Source of the DNA: Adiantum capillus-veneris
Taxonomy: Eukaryota; Streptophyta; Polypodiopsida; Polypodiales; Pteridaceae
NCBI GenBank assembly: GCA_014529385.2
Contig: CM043955.1
Location: forward strand, 142,774,140 to 142,838,139
DNA length: 64,000 bases
Reading direction: 5' to 3'
Made by a program: the position numbers and the translations under genes. Positions 21,128-32,253 of this stretch are shown piece after piece (the stretch's first letter is position 1; every line of letters starts with the position of its first letter). The notes beneath the pieces were generated by a model. That model was not told where the DNA came from. It made no database searches and saw only the letters and a program-made list of their open reading frames with translations.

Positions 21128-21486
21128 AGTTGCTATATTAGATAGTGGGGCAAGAATTTCCATTGCAACCAAAGAAATGTAGGAAAAATGGGGAAAGCTT
21201 GCTCTTAGGAAAACTCAATTGAAACTGCAATTAGCGGATGGATACGTGGAGAAACCAATAGAAATGTTAGAACAAATCATTGTATCCTCATGTGGCATTG
21301 AGTATGAGCACACCTTTTCCATAATGAATTTTGACAAGGGTACCAACTTTGATATCATATTGGACAGACCATTCATACGTTAGCTCAAAATGATACAAGA
21401 TTAGGGCTATGACTATATCTACTTGAGACACAAAGAGATAACTAAAAAAGTCAATGTCAAAGATCATAGTTATAGAGATGTAGAGT
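21128..21486 (+). pseudogene. Protease of gypsy copy 2
   Basis: Reads VAILDSGARISIATKE, a stop, then LQLADGYVEKPIEMLEQI, SSCGIEYEHTFSIMNF and FDIILDRPFIR. It aligns end to end with 915-1295, including the DSG active site. LGRPF has become LDRPF, and three in-frame stops break it. Same family as gypsy copy 1. Confidence 0.75.
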
Positions 21487-21700
21487 GAATCCCGGGGGAG
21501 GAACTACACCCACAATTGAAGAGGAAAAGGAGGTACCTGCTTGGTTGTAAAGCAAAGTGCATATTTGGATTTGTGGAGCTTTGGAGTGTGGAAGTCTTAA
21601 AAAGGAAGATTGCACCCTAGAGCGTTCAATATAAGATGAAGCTTATATTAAAGAACCATTTCCAGAGGATTTTTTTGAACCCTTTGGATGGGATCAAATA

Positions 21701-22204
21701 ATGGAGACTCTTGATGTCTGCGTAAATGAGGCAACCAACACCAATTTTTGCGATGAAGATGGCTACGATATAAATCCCTTGTTTACCATAAAGGTCTTGA
21801 AGGAAGCTAACGAGATTTGTGAGTGTGAAAGTAAAAAATGTCAAACAGATTGCTATGTCATTGAGCATGAGGCAGAAGTGAAAATGAAGGAAGCAAAGAA
21901 ACCACGAGAATATGTCATCATTGATATATCTGAAGAATTGACAAAATCTATTTCAAATAAGCCGATTACAGAAAGAGCACAATCGTCAGATGTTCAACAA
22001 ATGCAAGGTCAAGAGAAGAACAGGGACAAGGAAGAACATCAACTGTCTCCTACGACTATCAAATTTAGCATATGCGGAGAAATCAGACTCAAAATCACAT
22101 GTTTAGCTGTGATAAATCCAAAAGTGACAAAGAATCTAATGACTTATGGAGCGTGGATCATGATGGGAAAGTCACCAATCAAAGAGCTAGAAGAAACAGT
22201 GTAG
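21701..22204 (+). pseudogene. Conserved linker of gypsy copy 2
   Basis: 167-codon frame containing DVCVNEATNTNFCDEDGYDI, the counterpart of the 1515-2015 frame in copy 1. Acidic/lysine-rich remainder. No known domain. Confidence 0.55.
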
Positions 22205-24108
22205 ACAAGTTCAAAAACGCCGATTCCTATCTTTGGCATGGCAAAAGCCATACTCAGGTTAAGTATTGGGGAGTACAAGGATACTTTTCACATAATTGAC
22301 TCCCATCACATCAAAGAGAGTCTGGTCCTGACAGAAAGCACAACAACCAAAAAGCTTCAATAACGACAACCATAAGAGTCCATGAAGCTTCTCAAATCCA
22401 TGCGGAGAAGAAATCACCAACCATCGTGGAAAAAGGTAAAGCAAAGGTAAACACTAATGTATATAAACCTTGCAAGACAAATTTACCTTCAATGAGCCTC
22501 CATCAAACTTCCCATGAAGCCTCTGCATCAAGAGCCAAACCATCAACAATGCAATGGAGACCAAAGAAAAAAGTCTATCAACCAAATTTTCATCACAAAA
22601 AAGCATCCAGAAGAATTTGAAGAATGTTAACAATGTGTTGGTATCCAAAGAGCACATCAAAGTCAAAGACATAGTTTGGATACATCAAGCACGGGTTCAA
22701 TTTCAACAACCAAAGGTCATCAAGTGGGTCACATCAAATGAGTCAATCACTACTCAGGGCTACTTCCAAGGAAGCACCAGTGTTTGGGCCAAAAATCCTA
22801 AAGTAATAGCCTGAACCTACCAACCTCAACCAACAAGTTCTACAAAGAACAAGATGCGCTATCAACACAAGAAAAAAAACTCAAGCAAGAGAAAGAACAA
22901 CCACAATAGGCAAAAGAAAAGATCAAAGAAACAAGCAATGCAACAAGGTTGGGTAACAAAGTTATACGCTAGTCAAGTTACCCAAGAAAAATAGATAAAG
23001 CAGTGGATGATTCCAATCAAGCTACTCGAAGTCCATGGATTTTATGCAGGTAACACTCAAATATGGTTATCAAAAAGTGTAGCTCAATTTGGGACAACCA
23101 AGAGAAATCAAGCAACACAAGCTTCCATCCAAAATCAAGCAAAAACAACCAACATCTAGCAGAAGCCAATTGCAACCAAGGCTACTACAATCTCTAGATG
23201 GATACATCGTCATCAACTCCAAAATCAAGGCTTCTACAAAGGAAATCATCGATATGGATATCAAAGCCTAGTGTCAATCAAGCCAAAGCATAAGAGAAAG
23301 TTCCAAAGATTGTCACACAAGGACTAAAAACAAGATGGGTTCCAAAATTTCTCATGGAAACTCAAACACAACGAGCCCACACACAGATTCAACCACTTCT
23401 CATGCGAGATAAAGAAAAGGGTACATCGGTCACTCGACAAGCAAGTCAAGAGGAGCCAAAATATGCTAGTCTACTTGACAAAATGGTAACATCCAATGAC
23501 CAAAACAATGGAAGAGGCCTAAATTTTCAAAACTTATGGAATTGGGTTTCTGGCCTTGAATAGGTAAGTCCAAGTTGCCATTAAAACTACATGGCACAAA
23601 ATTCAAAGTCGAATAGCTAAGCCACTAAATGAGTGAGGCACTAGTACCAAAGCTTCATGTAATATTCTCTATTAGTTATTCTAGGTACTGCTCAAGCTAG
23701 AAGAGTTGAGCATAATTACGTTGTCGTTCATGCTGATATAGGTGAGCATAAGAATCAAAGTCATTGTAGTATAATGGTGAAGTGAAGGAGGAAGTTCAAA
23801 GAACACTCACACACTCAGCACACTGAGGTATGAGTGGAGAAAATTCTACATTGAAAACCCTTCTAGGAAATGTGAAAGCTATTGAGACGTCCTTTGATGT
23901 CACATGTGCTACATTTGTTCCTTGAAGCACCCGTAAAATCCATCTCCTACACTACATGCTTCTGTTTGATAAATTTCTCATATGCATATAGAGTGTCCCA
24001 GAATTGGCACTTGCATTAGACCAACCTTGAAGACAACGCTAAAGACAACCCTATGACAAGACTGCACAAGGTCGTGCCAAGGGATGACACGAGCTAGGAA
24101 GGGGGGAA
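22205..24108 (+). other. Hydrophilic region in place of pol
   Basis: Where copy 1 has RT, this copy has short K/Q/N/S-rich frames (22426-22620, 22554-22814, 23354-23563) and no RT, RNase H or integrase motif. Loosely similar peptides recur (KWVTSNESITTQGYF, GWVTKLYASQVTQ, QWMIPIKLLEVHGFY), suggesting ancient internal repeats. It ends in a purine tract next to the LTR. Confidence 0.45.
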
Positions 24109-25028
24109 TGTTTGAGGATTGATTGAACGGGTGCCCACCTGGCTGGACATGTACCCGGACACCACATTTGTAGTCTATTATTTTGCCGAGATAGTGTAGT
24201 AATACTCTATGTAAATCCTGATTCTAGAGTAGCACGTCAATTCCCTGAGTTGTAGTTAGGTTGTCATGACAACTGTAAAGGTCCATGTGAATCGGCCACT
24301 GGCCATTTATAATTCCCTAGGTACAAATTTCAATAACCTTAATGTGAAAGAAGGCTTCTCTCTAGGAAAAGGAAAGAGCTCTACGATGTACTTACACTCA
24401 AGCTACGAAGCTGCTCCAAATTCTAATCATGACAACTAATGAATGGGTGATCAGATTTCAATTTTAAAACTTGCATTGTGTTCCTCTCTCTTTGCTCTTT
24501 CATTTAAGTGTAAGCATTGTCACTTTTGTTGAGGTTCGTGACTACGCATTAGTGAGCCTAATCATCAAATTTGAGTGCTTAAATCATTATTTTTAGTTAT
24601 TTTGACCATAGGAGAGTGTTTCTAGACCATAGGGCAACCTTTCTAGATTGATGTGTTGCCATTTTCAAGACCTTTTTCATGATGGATTGTGATCATGATA
24701 CCTTGTAAGATTTCAAACAGCGTTGGTAGGATAGTGACCCTAGGTGTCCTAGACCTCCTCCTAAAGTTTCGTTGCATTTGGAGTCCATTCGAGTGCCGAA
24801 ATGGCGTGATGACCTAGAGCTGTGAGGAAAGAACATAGGCAGATTTCCTTGATCATCATTGAGTGTTGGTTTTCTTATTGAGTTGGTGTGTTTTCTTGTT
24901 AAGGTTCACTTCTTGAGATTGACGATCTCAAAGAGTCTTCATGCCCCATTCGAGTCACTTCCCTGAGTATTGACATTATGTTAGTGCCCAGTAGCTATGC
25001 TACTATCCATTGCGGCAACCCGCTAACA
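24109..25028 (+). repeat. 3' LTR of gypsy copy 2
   Basis: 920 bp, TG...CA, direct match to 5559-6476. Directly preceded by the purine tract AGGAAGGGGGGAA. Followed after 11 bp by an inverted copy of itself. Confidence 0.88.
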
Positions 25029-25039
25029 TTAGTGATCAA

Positions 25040-25959
25040 TGTTAATGTGTCATCGCGATAGACACCTATAGCATAATGATATGGCACTAACATAATGTTA
25101 ATACTCATGGAAGTGATTGGATGGGGCACGAAGATTTTCTAGGATCGTCAATCTCAAGAAGTGAACCTTAACAAGCAAACACACCAACTCAACAAGCAAA
25201 CCACCACTCACAAATCAAGGAAATTTTCCTATGTTCTTTCTCATAGCTTTAGTTCATCACGCCATTCAGCACTCGAATGGACTCAAGATGCAACAAAACT
25301 TTAGGAGGAGGTCTAGGACACCTAGGGACACTATCCTACAAAGTCTGGTTGTAATCCAACAAGGTACCAAAATCACGATCCATCATGAAAAAGGTCATAA
25401 AAACTCCAACATAACTATCCAGAAAGGTCTCCCTATGGTCTAGGAACATTCTCCTATGGTAGAAATGACTAAAAATAGTGATTTCAGCATTCAAATCTAC
25501 AATTAAGGCTCACACACGCATAGTCGCAAACCACATCAAAACTCAAAATTGACAATGCTTACACTTAAATGAAAGAGCAAAGAGAGAGGAACACAATGCA
25601 CGTTTCGGAATTGAAAACTGATTACCCAATCATTAGGATAGTTGATTACAAATTGGAGCAGCTTAGTAGCTTAAGCGTATGTTTTCAGAGCTCCTCCCTC
25701 TTTCCTAAAGATAAGCCTTCTTTCACATTAAGGTTATTGACATTTATACCTAAGGCATTCTAAATGGCCAGTGGTCGGTTCACATGGACCTTTTCAATTT
25801 TCATGACAGAATTACAACTTAGGGAATTGACCTGCTACTCTAGAATCGGGATTTACATAGAGTATCACTACACTAGGTCGACAAAATAATAGACTACAAA
25901 TGTGGTGTTTGGCTATGTGTCCAGCTAGGTGGGTGCTCGTTCGATCAATCCTCCAAAAA
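25040..25959 (-). repeat. Inverted LTR of the same family
   Basis: Reverse complement of the 24109-25028 LTR along its full length, beginning TGTTAATGTGTCATCG on the plus strand (the LTR's end, inverted) and finishing in ATCAATCCTCCAAAAA (the LTR's start, inverted). No PBS or internal region of this family follows in the window; the next DNA belongs to another repeat. It is either a solo LTR or the end of a rearranged element. Confidence 0.85.
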
Positions 25960-26280
25960 TTTCCTTCAATTATGATGAGAAACACCTTCTACAACCACCA
26001 CGAAACTTGGTGCTACAATGCGGCTCCGTCGACACATCTCGACGAGCACAAAAACTTGGGCAATTCGCGGCTTTGCCTTTGTGTTGCTCTCCTTGCTGAG
26101 AATAGCAAGAAACCTTTGCTTCTTGGTGCCTTTTTTGGTGCCAAAGCAATCCAAGAAATCATCCTTGCCAAGAGCTTCTACTTCCTTCACCATCGTCGAA
26201 AGCTCCTCATTGAGCTCGCCAAAAAACTTCCCTTGTGGCCTCCCGAGCTCCTTCTACAAGATCCTTTGTCTTCTTGAAAA
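25960..26280 (-). pseudogene. Unknown polypeptide fragment of a minus-strand retroelement
   Basis: The open minus frame contains KFFGELNEELSTMVKEVEAL and KKGTKKQRFLAILSKE, a lysine/glutamate-rich composition of real-protein type. It lies downstream (on the minus strand) of a PBS-like site and leader at 26400-26712, so a Gag-like start is possible, but no Gag motif is seen. Truncated on the left by the inverted LTR. Confidence 0.3.
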
Positions 26281-26399
26281 GAGAGGCCCCCCTCAATGGC
26301 AAAAAAATTTACCTTTATGCATGTGGGTATCAAGCTCTCCCTATTTTTGGCTTCACGATTCCTTTTTTAAGCCCTCCTTTTTACATGTGAAGTGCTACT

Positions 26400-27310
26400 A
26401 TACCCGGCAGTGGCTTGAGGCTCACTCTACACATGTATCACTCCTTGGGTGGGGCACTGACAACACCATCAATGCTCTCACAGCTTGTCCTAAAAAATAT
26501 TGGGCTCGAGAATAAGGCCCATTGGCCATACCACTTTAGTAGCATGCTTCATCGTCCTCGTCGTTGTTGTTGCCAGCCAGTAATGCCCCACCATCAATGC
26601 CGCACACCACTATCAAGTCCATCAACAATCACAAAGCAGCACTCGTGAGGGAATACGCCATAGACATGGAGCTCCTCAAGCGCCCTCTCAACCTTTGATA
26701 CCCCAATTGTACACACTTTTGGCATATATACCACACTCCCTTGCCTCCAAGATCGCCATGTTTTGGATTTGCTAATGGCCAGATGGCAGGCCCACGTCCA
26801 TTGGCCCTTAAGATCCTTGCAAAAGCCTTGATATCCAACTTCAATCCGTGCAAGCACTATCTCATTCCAACCCTACTGGGCCCATCAATCGATGCGATGA
26901 AAATGGCAAAAAACATCAGATTCCTCCCGACTTACAACCGCCATCAACTTTGACCTTCATTATCTTCCCAGTCCGGACTTCGTTTGACACACCCTCACTT
27001 TTTGTGGCCTTCATACACTGCATACTTCACATATAAACCCTGGAAAGGCTCCAAAAACCTCAAATTGCACACCAATCGAGGCAACCCAATTGACTCAAAC
27101 TGGCCCTTGAAAGACAAAACTTCAACAAGAAATAACGCGGCATCCGAAACTCCAAATGATAATCTGAAGAGATTGACATGCTCCACATAAGGATTTCTAC
27201 ACATCCATATGCTGAAACTAGCTTTGACCATTGTCTCCATCTACCCTGTCTATCTCAGATCTGCAAACACCTCTAGCTTTAAAGTGCCATACCCTGGGGG
27301 ATTCACTCTA
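26400..27310 (-). repeat. LTR-PBS-leader block, copy 1
   Basis: Direct repeat of 35790-36780. Read on the minus strand, both copies end an LTR-like region with GTGCACA or similar, followed by a GGTATCAAAGGTTGAGAG-type sequence (about 26697-26712). That is close to the TGGTATCAGAGC initiator-Met-type PBS of plant retroelements. A short leader with ATG follows. Confidence 0.6.
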
Positions 27311-27658
27311 TATACAAAATGGGACGCCACCTGCAAGCAATTTTTTTTTATAAAACCCTTATATACGACTCATATTATTAGGGAATATGACCCCCCTCTC
27401 TACACTTATACGACAACCAATGAAGAAAACTATCATACCCCTATCTTACATATAAAATTTAGGTCTCACATGATCTAACTGAGTAAAACTAGTCAAAGGG
27501 TGTGTAGCATAGTGACTCGCAATGTACTGTAATGGCTATTGCCCGCACTGGAGCAATATGCATTACGGGAATGATTACCCGCAGCTACATTATATGAACA
27601 TCAACATATAGAATGACAAGAGAAGGAAGTACACAATACACAGGCACATAACACCTCT
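27311..27658. other. No gene seen
   Basis: AT-rich stretch between the LTR-like block and the left LTR of the minus-strand gypsy element. Nothing recognisable. Confidence 0.5.
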
Positions 27659-27920
27659 TGCTTCATTCATGTATATTCCAGACTCAGAGTTACAACAGTA
27701 GATGCCATGAATATCATAGAGATTGGTTAAGTTACATCAAAAGACAGGTATGCCCCTCCATATACAACCGCTTCTCCAGCGCAGATCGGGAACGGTGCAC
27801 ACACTCCTGTCCCATGATATCCCGTGAAGAACTGTCGCTATGGCCACCACATACCGGATGACTCCTGATCCGCAGTGTCCAGACCTCTGCAGGACCGCAT
27901 GTGCGGCTAATGCCGTAACA
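27659..27920 (-). repeat. 3' LTR of the minus-strand gypsy element
   Basis: 262 bp, same length as the partner at 33486-33747 and differing by scattered substitutions. Short for a plant gypsy LTR. Confidence 0.9.
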
Positions 27921-27954
27921 TCAGGCACGCACGGTGGATTGCGTGAACCCACAC

Positions 27955-29262
27955 TCAGCGCCTCCGGTTGGAAGGTTCCGATGGTTGCTCTGCACCCTGC
28001 TCTGGTGAAGAGGAAATATCAATATAGCCAAAGCCTCTAAAATCTGCAGTATGTGCCCGATAGACCTCATCCAGAAGATGTGGATCTATCTCAATTTGTT
28101 CCGGCCAGGCAGCCCGAGGAATGAACTGCGTTGGCAAAGAGATAGATTGAGGCGGCTGTGGGAGAGGAGCAAGAGGTGTATGTAACGGATAATAGAGAGA
28201 AAGGTATCTATTAAGAGAATACCAAAATGGAGGGCAAGGTGGTAGACTGAGAGAAAAACAATGAGCTAAGGTCTCCACCCAAAAACAGACCCTGCGCCGC
28301 TCCTTACGAAATCGACGAATCATTTTCTGCAAACGAGATACATGAGCCTGGGCTTCAACACAATCCTCTGTAGCTTGTGCCCAATCAGCAACATCAAAAC
28401 CCTCAGGAACAACACTCTTACCTCTGTCAGTGTTGGATGACTCGGGTTGGTGCACCACAACCTGCTGAGTGGGTGGCTGTGCTCTCACCTCAGTAGCCAA
28501 GCATGTGCTCCGGCTTTGTAATTGATTATCTAAAAAAATTCGGAGATCTTCTTGCATCTCCACTGCCAATGCGTCCAAATCAGTCATGTTGATCATTACA
28601 TCGCCAGGGTGCGAGGCTAAGTAGGAGGCTAGGGTATGTTGTGTTCTCAACTGAAGAAGTTCGTGTTGGATAGAGGCCACAAAATCATCATTAGCCTCTC
28701 TTAACATTTGTATTTCCGCCCCTTGCTGGCGAGTTGTGGCAGTCAGCTCTTCATTCTGAGTGGTTAACTCGGCAATGCGAGTCTGCGAAGCCGCTACCTG
28801 CGCTTCCAACTCATTGACTCGTCCCTCTATGGCTGGGGCTGTCCAGGCCGCACAAATAGACTCTGCAAGTCTGCTAAAAAATGTGCCGCATGCCTGTAAT
28901 TGGTCAGCAGGGGTCGCTGCTGCCGTAGCCTCCCAGGGTAGCGCTACGGGGAGAGTACCTCCCGTCGAGGCAGCCGCATTAGTAGTACCCGAAGTTTCTG
29001 GTTGAGCGGGGACATCCGCAGCCGGAGAAGAGCTCGTCCGCAAAGGAGTAGCATTACTCACTCTCTCCTGCATTCGGCGACGCCAGCGAGCCACTACAGA
29101 ACCTTCCGAAACAAGAGATGTAGTTGTCGGAGGTGGTGTCGAAAATTGTTGTTCCTCCTTGCCATGCTTGCGGCTTGCTAATCCTGCACCTGCAGTGGCC
29201 ATCTCTTGGGCTCTAGAAGATACCACTGTTGTCGATGGACCAGGCAAATCCCCAATGCCCAC
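27955..29262 (-). CDS. Extra coiled-coil ORF between integrase and 3' LTR
   Basis: 435 open codons; first ATG at residue 21 (29202). The N-terminal 120 residues are rich in S/T/P/A. Residues about 145-210 show heptad-like spacing (VNELEAQVAASQTRIAELTT), predicting a coiled coil. A basic stretch, RRFRKERRR, lies at 316-324, and the C-terminus (340-400) is proline- and aromatic-rich. No signal peptide or clear membrane helix is seen, so it does not look like an Env protein. The stop lies about 35 bp before the 3' LTR. Plant gypsy elements with an additional ORF in this place are known. The open frame contrasts with the broken pol upstream. Function unknown. Confidence 0.6.
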   Translation of the reverse strand: MGIGDLPGPSTTVVSSRAQEMATAGAGLASRKHGKEEQQFSTPPPTTTSLVSEGSVVARWRRRMQERVSNATPLRTSSSPAADVPAQPETSGTTNAAASTGGTLPVALPWEATAAATPADQLQACGTFFSRLAESICAAWTAPAIEGRVNELEAQVAASQTRIAELTTQNEELTATTRQQGAEIQMLREANDDFVASIQHELLQLRTQHTLASYLASHPGDVMINMTDLDALAVEMQEDLRIFLDNQLQSRSTCLATEVRAQPPTQQVVVHQPESSNTDRGKSVVPEGFDVADWAQATEDCVEAQAHVSRLQKMIRRFRKERRRVCFWVETLAHCFSLSLPPCPPFWYSLNRYLSLYYPLHTPLAPLPQPPQSISLPTQFIPRAAWPEQIEIDPHLLDEVYRAHTADFRGFGYIDISSSPEQGAEQPSEPSNRRR

Positions 29263-29356
29263 CTACTGCTGTTGTGTTTCCCACTCAGCCGGCACTGCCA
29301 AGCTTTGTGTTTACGACAGCGGAGCATTAGTGCCTTGGACCATCAAGCGATCATCT

Positions 29357-29784
29357 TCAAAGTGGCAGAGAGGACGCAGGGCGAGAGGAAAAACTTCTCT
29401 CAATGGAAAAATCAATGTGAGAAGTTGGCCCACCTTTGTATTGGTTGGGGTATTCCTCCCCAACTGTACCATTACTCGTTGGCATTACGCTAGCAGTCGT
29501 TCTCTGACCACCGCTGCCCAAGTTACCAGCCCAAAGTTGGCCGAATGCAACATATTTCTTGCTCGGCTCGAAATGGTATAAGTTTTGGCCTGCAGCCAAA
29601 TGGCCTCAAGAAACCACCTATATGCATCCATGGTTGCTACATCTGACAACCCTGACAGTTTATACTCCCCTTTGACCTTCAAACCAAATTCTTGTTCTAC
29701 ATCTGCAGTAGGGATCACATGAGAGGCGCGCACCACGCCATCGTTGGGCAAACAACAACACCCTGAAATCCTTTCTGATGTCAA
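29357..29784 (-). pseudogene. Fragment upstream of the coiled-coil ORF
   Basis: Frames 29485-29784 and 29357-29599 overlap and look like one coding region broken by a frameshift. They contain YKLSGLSDVATMDAYRWFLE and then a GQLWAGNLGSGGQ stretch. Probably the N-terminal part of the same extra ORF product. No domain recognised. Confidence 0.35.
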
Positions 29785-29946
29785 CTGAATCTACTGATTA
29801 TTCAGTACCACCATATCGCCAGCAGCGAGTTGCTCAATCAAACTTGCTGCCTGCGGGTGAACTGGGATCCCTCGCCAATCCAGGTTGGCGAACACACGCA
29901 GCCGCAAGTCTTACAGCCATGCGTCCACTCGTCGAAGCGCGAGCTG

Positions 29947-31217
29947 CTACACGGGAGTGAAAGGGACACATTGCAGAAGGGAAGCTGTCATGGTGGCGAT
30001 GAGATGAAGGAGCAGAGAGTAGAGCACTAAGAGCGCACGACACACGAAACAAGAGAACCACAATAAAAATCGTCTGCATGTAGTAGTAACCTTTCCACAA
30101 TGAGTTCCCAAAATAGGGCGATCCACGGTGTCACAACCATCATAGATCCTTCCCCGCTTTCCAAGATTGCATGCAAAAGAATCCCCAATCATGATTAGGG
30201 CGGCTTCCGGCTCTTGTACCACAGCAAAGGGGCACTGAATCGTGGTAGGTGAAACATAATGGCGCAGTCTAAAACCATTGACCGGCATAGAAATAACCTC
30301 CCCCCTTAAATCCGCCAAATAAAAAGAAATGGGTCCGCACGCTTGAAAAATCCACAATGGTCCTGACCACCGTAATTTAAGCTTCCCCGGCATCTTCCCG
30401 AGACGGAAATTGAAGACAAGGACCAGCTGTCCCCGAACAAATTGCCGTGCTTTCGTGCGATCCAGCCATTTTTTCTGCCTAGACTGCAGATCCTGCAGCA
30501 CCGCAAAACTATTCAGCCGCTCTTCATCTAATTCCTGCAAAACATCCAATCGATAAATCACAGAATCCTCCGGAAGAAGCCGATCCATAATCAACATCCA
30601 CATACTTGGAATCACATGATCCACCGGAGTGATTGCCTCCATGCCAAATGCCAACTTAAAAGGAGTCAATCCTGTTGCCATTTTATAAGCTGTCCGATAG
30701 GCCCATAAGGCGGAAGGAAGTTTCACATCCCAATCCGTCCGATGCATAATCACCCACTTTGTTAAAATCCAAATCAATTGCTTATTAGTTGATTCTGCTT
30801 GCCCATTTGCCTGAGGATAATATGGAGAAGATTTTTCGTGTAATACAAAATAGAACCGTAGCATTCTCTCCATCACCTTATTCAAAAAATGACTTCTCCT
30901 GTCACTAACCAACTCAATAGGGCAGCCATATCTAGAAAAGATATCCTTATATAATCATCCCACCACAGAAACTGCAGTGTTGTCTTTCAAAGGCCATGCC
31001 TCCACCCATTTGGTAGCGTAATCCGTGGCTGTCAAGATATACTTATTTCCTGTGTGAGCTGCCACTGGTTTAAAAAGACCAACAAATCCAAACCCCACTT
31101 TTGAAAAGGCTCCAAAGGCAGAACTGGCTGAAAAGGCATTCTGGACCGTTTGGTAGGTTGCCCCAACTGCTGACACACATCACATTGTTGCACATAATTT
31201 CTCGCATCCTGAAACAA
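29947..31217 (-). pseudogene. Integrase of the minus-strand gypsy element
   Basis: Zinc-domain end CDVCQQLGQPTKRSR (near 31180), then core YILTATDYATKWVEAWPLKD (first catalytic D). After a frame break come VSDRRSHFLN, where the second catalytic D of the usual SDQG survives, and PYYPQANGQAESTNKQLI with the catalytic E. The C-terminal part reads KLRWSGPLWIFQACG; no chromodomain follows. Frame changes between 30912 and 31176 break it. Integrase inserts element DNA into chromosomes. Confidence 0.85.
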
Positions 31218-31367
31218 TGTGGGCCACCATAATCCAGATTGGAGAACCTTTCAAGCTATGATTAATGCTGCAAAGTGACCTCCCGCAATGCCAGTATGGA
31301 CTTCCTCTAATACTGCTTCCTGCTCCTGTGGTAGCACACATCGGAGTAACACCTCTGCCACTGTACG

Positions 31368-32240
31368 CTAATAGAGCTTCCCCATAATAATCTCAAAATT
31401 CCGGCTTCTGATAGCCATACGTTTGCTCTGATGGCTGGACAAGAAAGAAGGCATTTCGTCGCTGTTGAGAAAATGAAACATCTCCTCATACCATGTCCAT
31501 GGAATGCTAGGAATAACCCTCGCCTGTTGCGGGACTGTGCTATCCTCTGCAGCTACTCCTGTTAGAAACAGAGACGCATCCGGAAATTCATCAGCTACAC
31601 CCGTCGGCGGCTGTCCGGAATCTAACCTAGATAGGTAGTCAGCCACCGCATGCTGGGCCCCTGGCTGATGTATGACCTCAAAGTCAAATTCCTGCAGCAA
31701 AAGCACCCATCTGGCCAATCTTCCCATCAAATTATGTTGCCTTACAAGGTATAAAAGAGCGGAATGGTCTACATGGAAGAAAAAATGTCGGCCCAACAGA
31801 TAGTGCCGGAATTTCTTCACTGAATAAATCATCCCTAAACATTCCCTTTCAGTTACGGAATAATTTCTTTCTGCGGATGATAATTGTCTACTGGCATAAT
31901 AGACAGGTCGGAACCATCCTTGACTTTGTTCCTACATCAGCACACTGCCAATAGCTTGATCCGAAGCATCCACGAACACATGAAAATCCTCACCCCAATT
32001 TGGTGCCAGCATGATCGGAGCTTTAGATAGCTACAGTTTTATTCTCCGAAAAGCCAAATCACATTCCTGTGTCCATTCAAAATCTATAGCATGAGCTGCC
32101 TGAGTAATCGGGATTGCCAAATGCGCGACAAACCGCAAATGCCTCCCATGCCATCGGGCTTGACCTAGGAAAATCTGACATTGCTTCTGGTTCTGCGGTG
32201 CAGGCGCTTCCATAATTGCGGCAATTTTATCCGAATCCAC
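31368..32240 (-). pseudogene. RT connection and RNase H of the minus-strand gypsy element
   Basis: 32031-32240 carries SDKIAAIMEAPAPQNQKQ and the GQARWHGRHLRFVA segment after RT. The RNase H region continues to 31368-31832 with FFFHVDHSALLYLVRQHN and QHAVADYLSRLDSG. Stops and shifts lie between 31835 and 32030, where the VDASDQAIGSVLM-like motif is still visible in a different frame near 31950. Confidence 0.8.
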
Positions 32241-32253
32241 AGAAATACCATCT

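Larger units (their letters stand above)
5559..25028 (+). mobile_element. Gypsy copy 2, LTR to LTR, with nested insertions
   Basis: Two direct LTRs (5559-6476, 918 bp; 24109-25028, 920 bp), each beginning TGTTTGAGGATTGATTGAAC and ending in CA, bound a 17.6-kb interior. A PBS-like sequence follows the left LTR and a purine tract (AGGAAGGGGGGAA) directly precedes the right one, as expected for one element in plus orientation. The interior holds a long leader with tandem repeats, an unknown ORF, gag (18717-19897), protease (21128-21486) and a hydrophilic linker. No RT, RNase H or integrase is seen, so it is non-autonomous. About 8 kb (10.6-18.7 kb) is nested foreign DNA. Confidence 0.75.

Noticed and set aside
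27955-29262. Env-like protein making the element an endogenous retrovirus-like form
   Set aside because: No signal peptide, no clear transmembrane helix and no glycoprotein-type cysteine pattern; the coiled coil alone is not enough.
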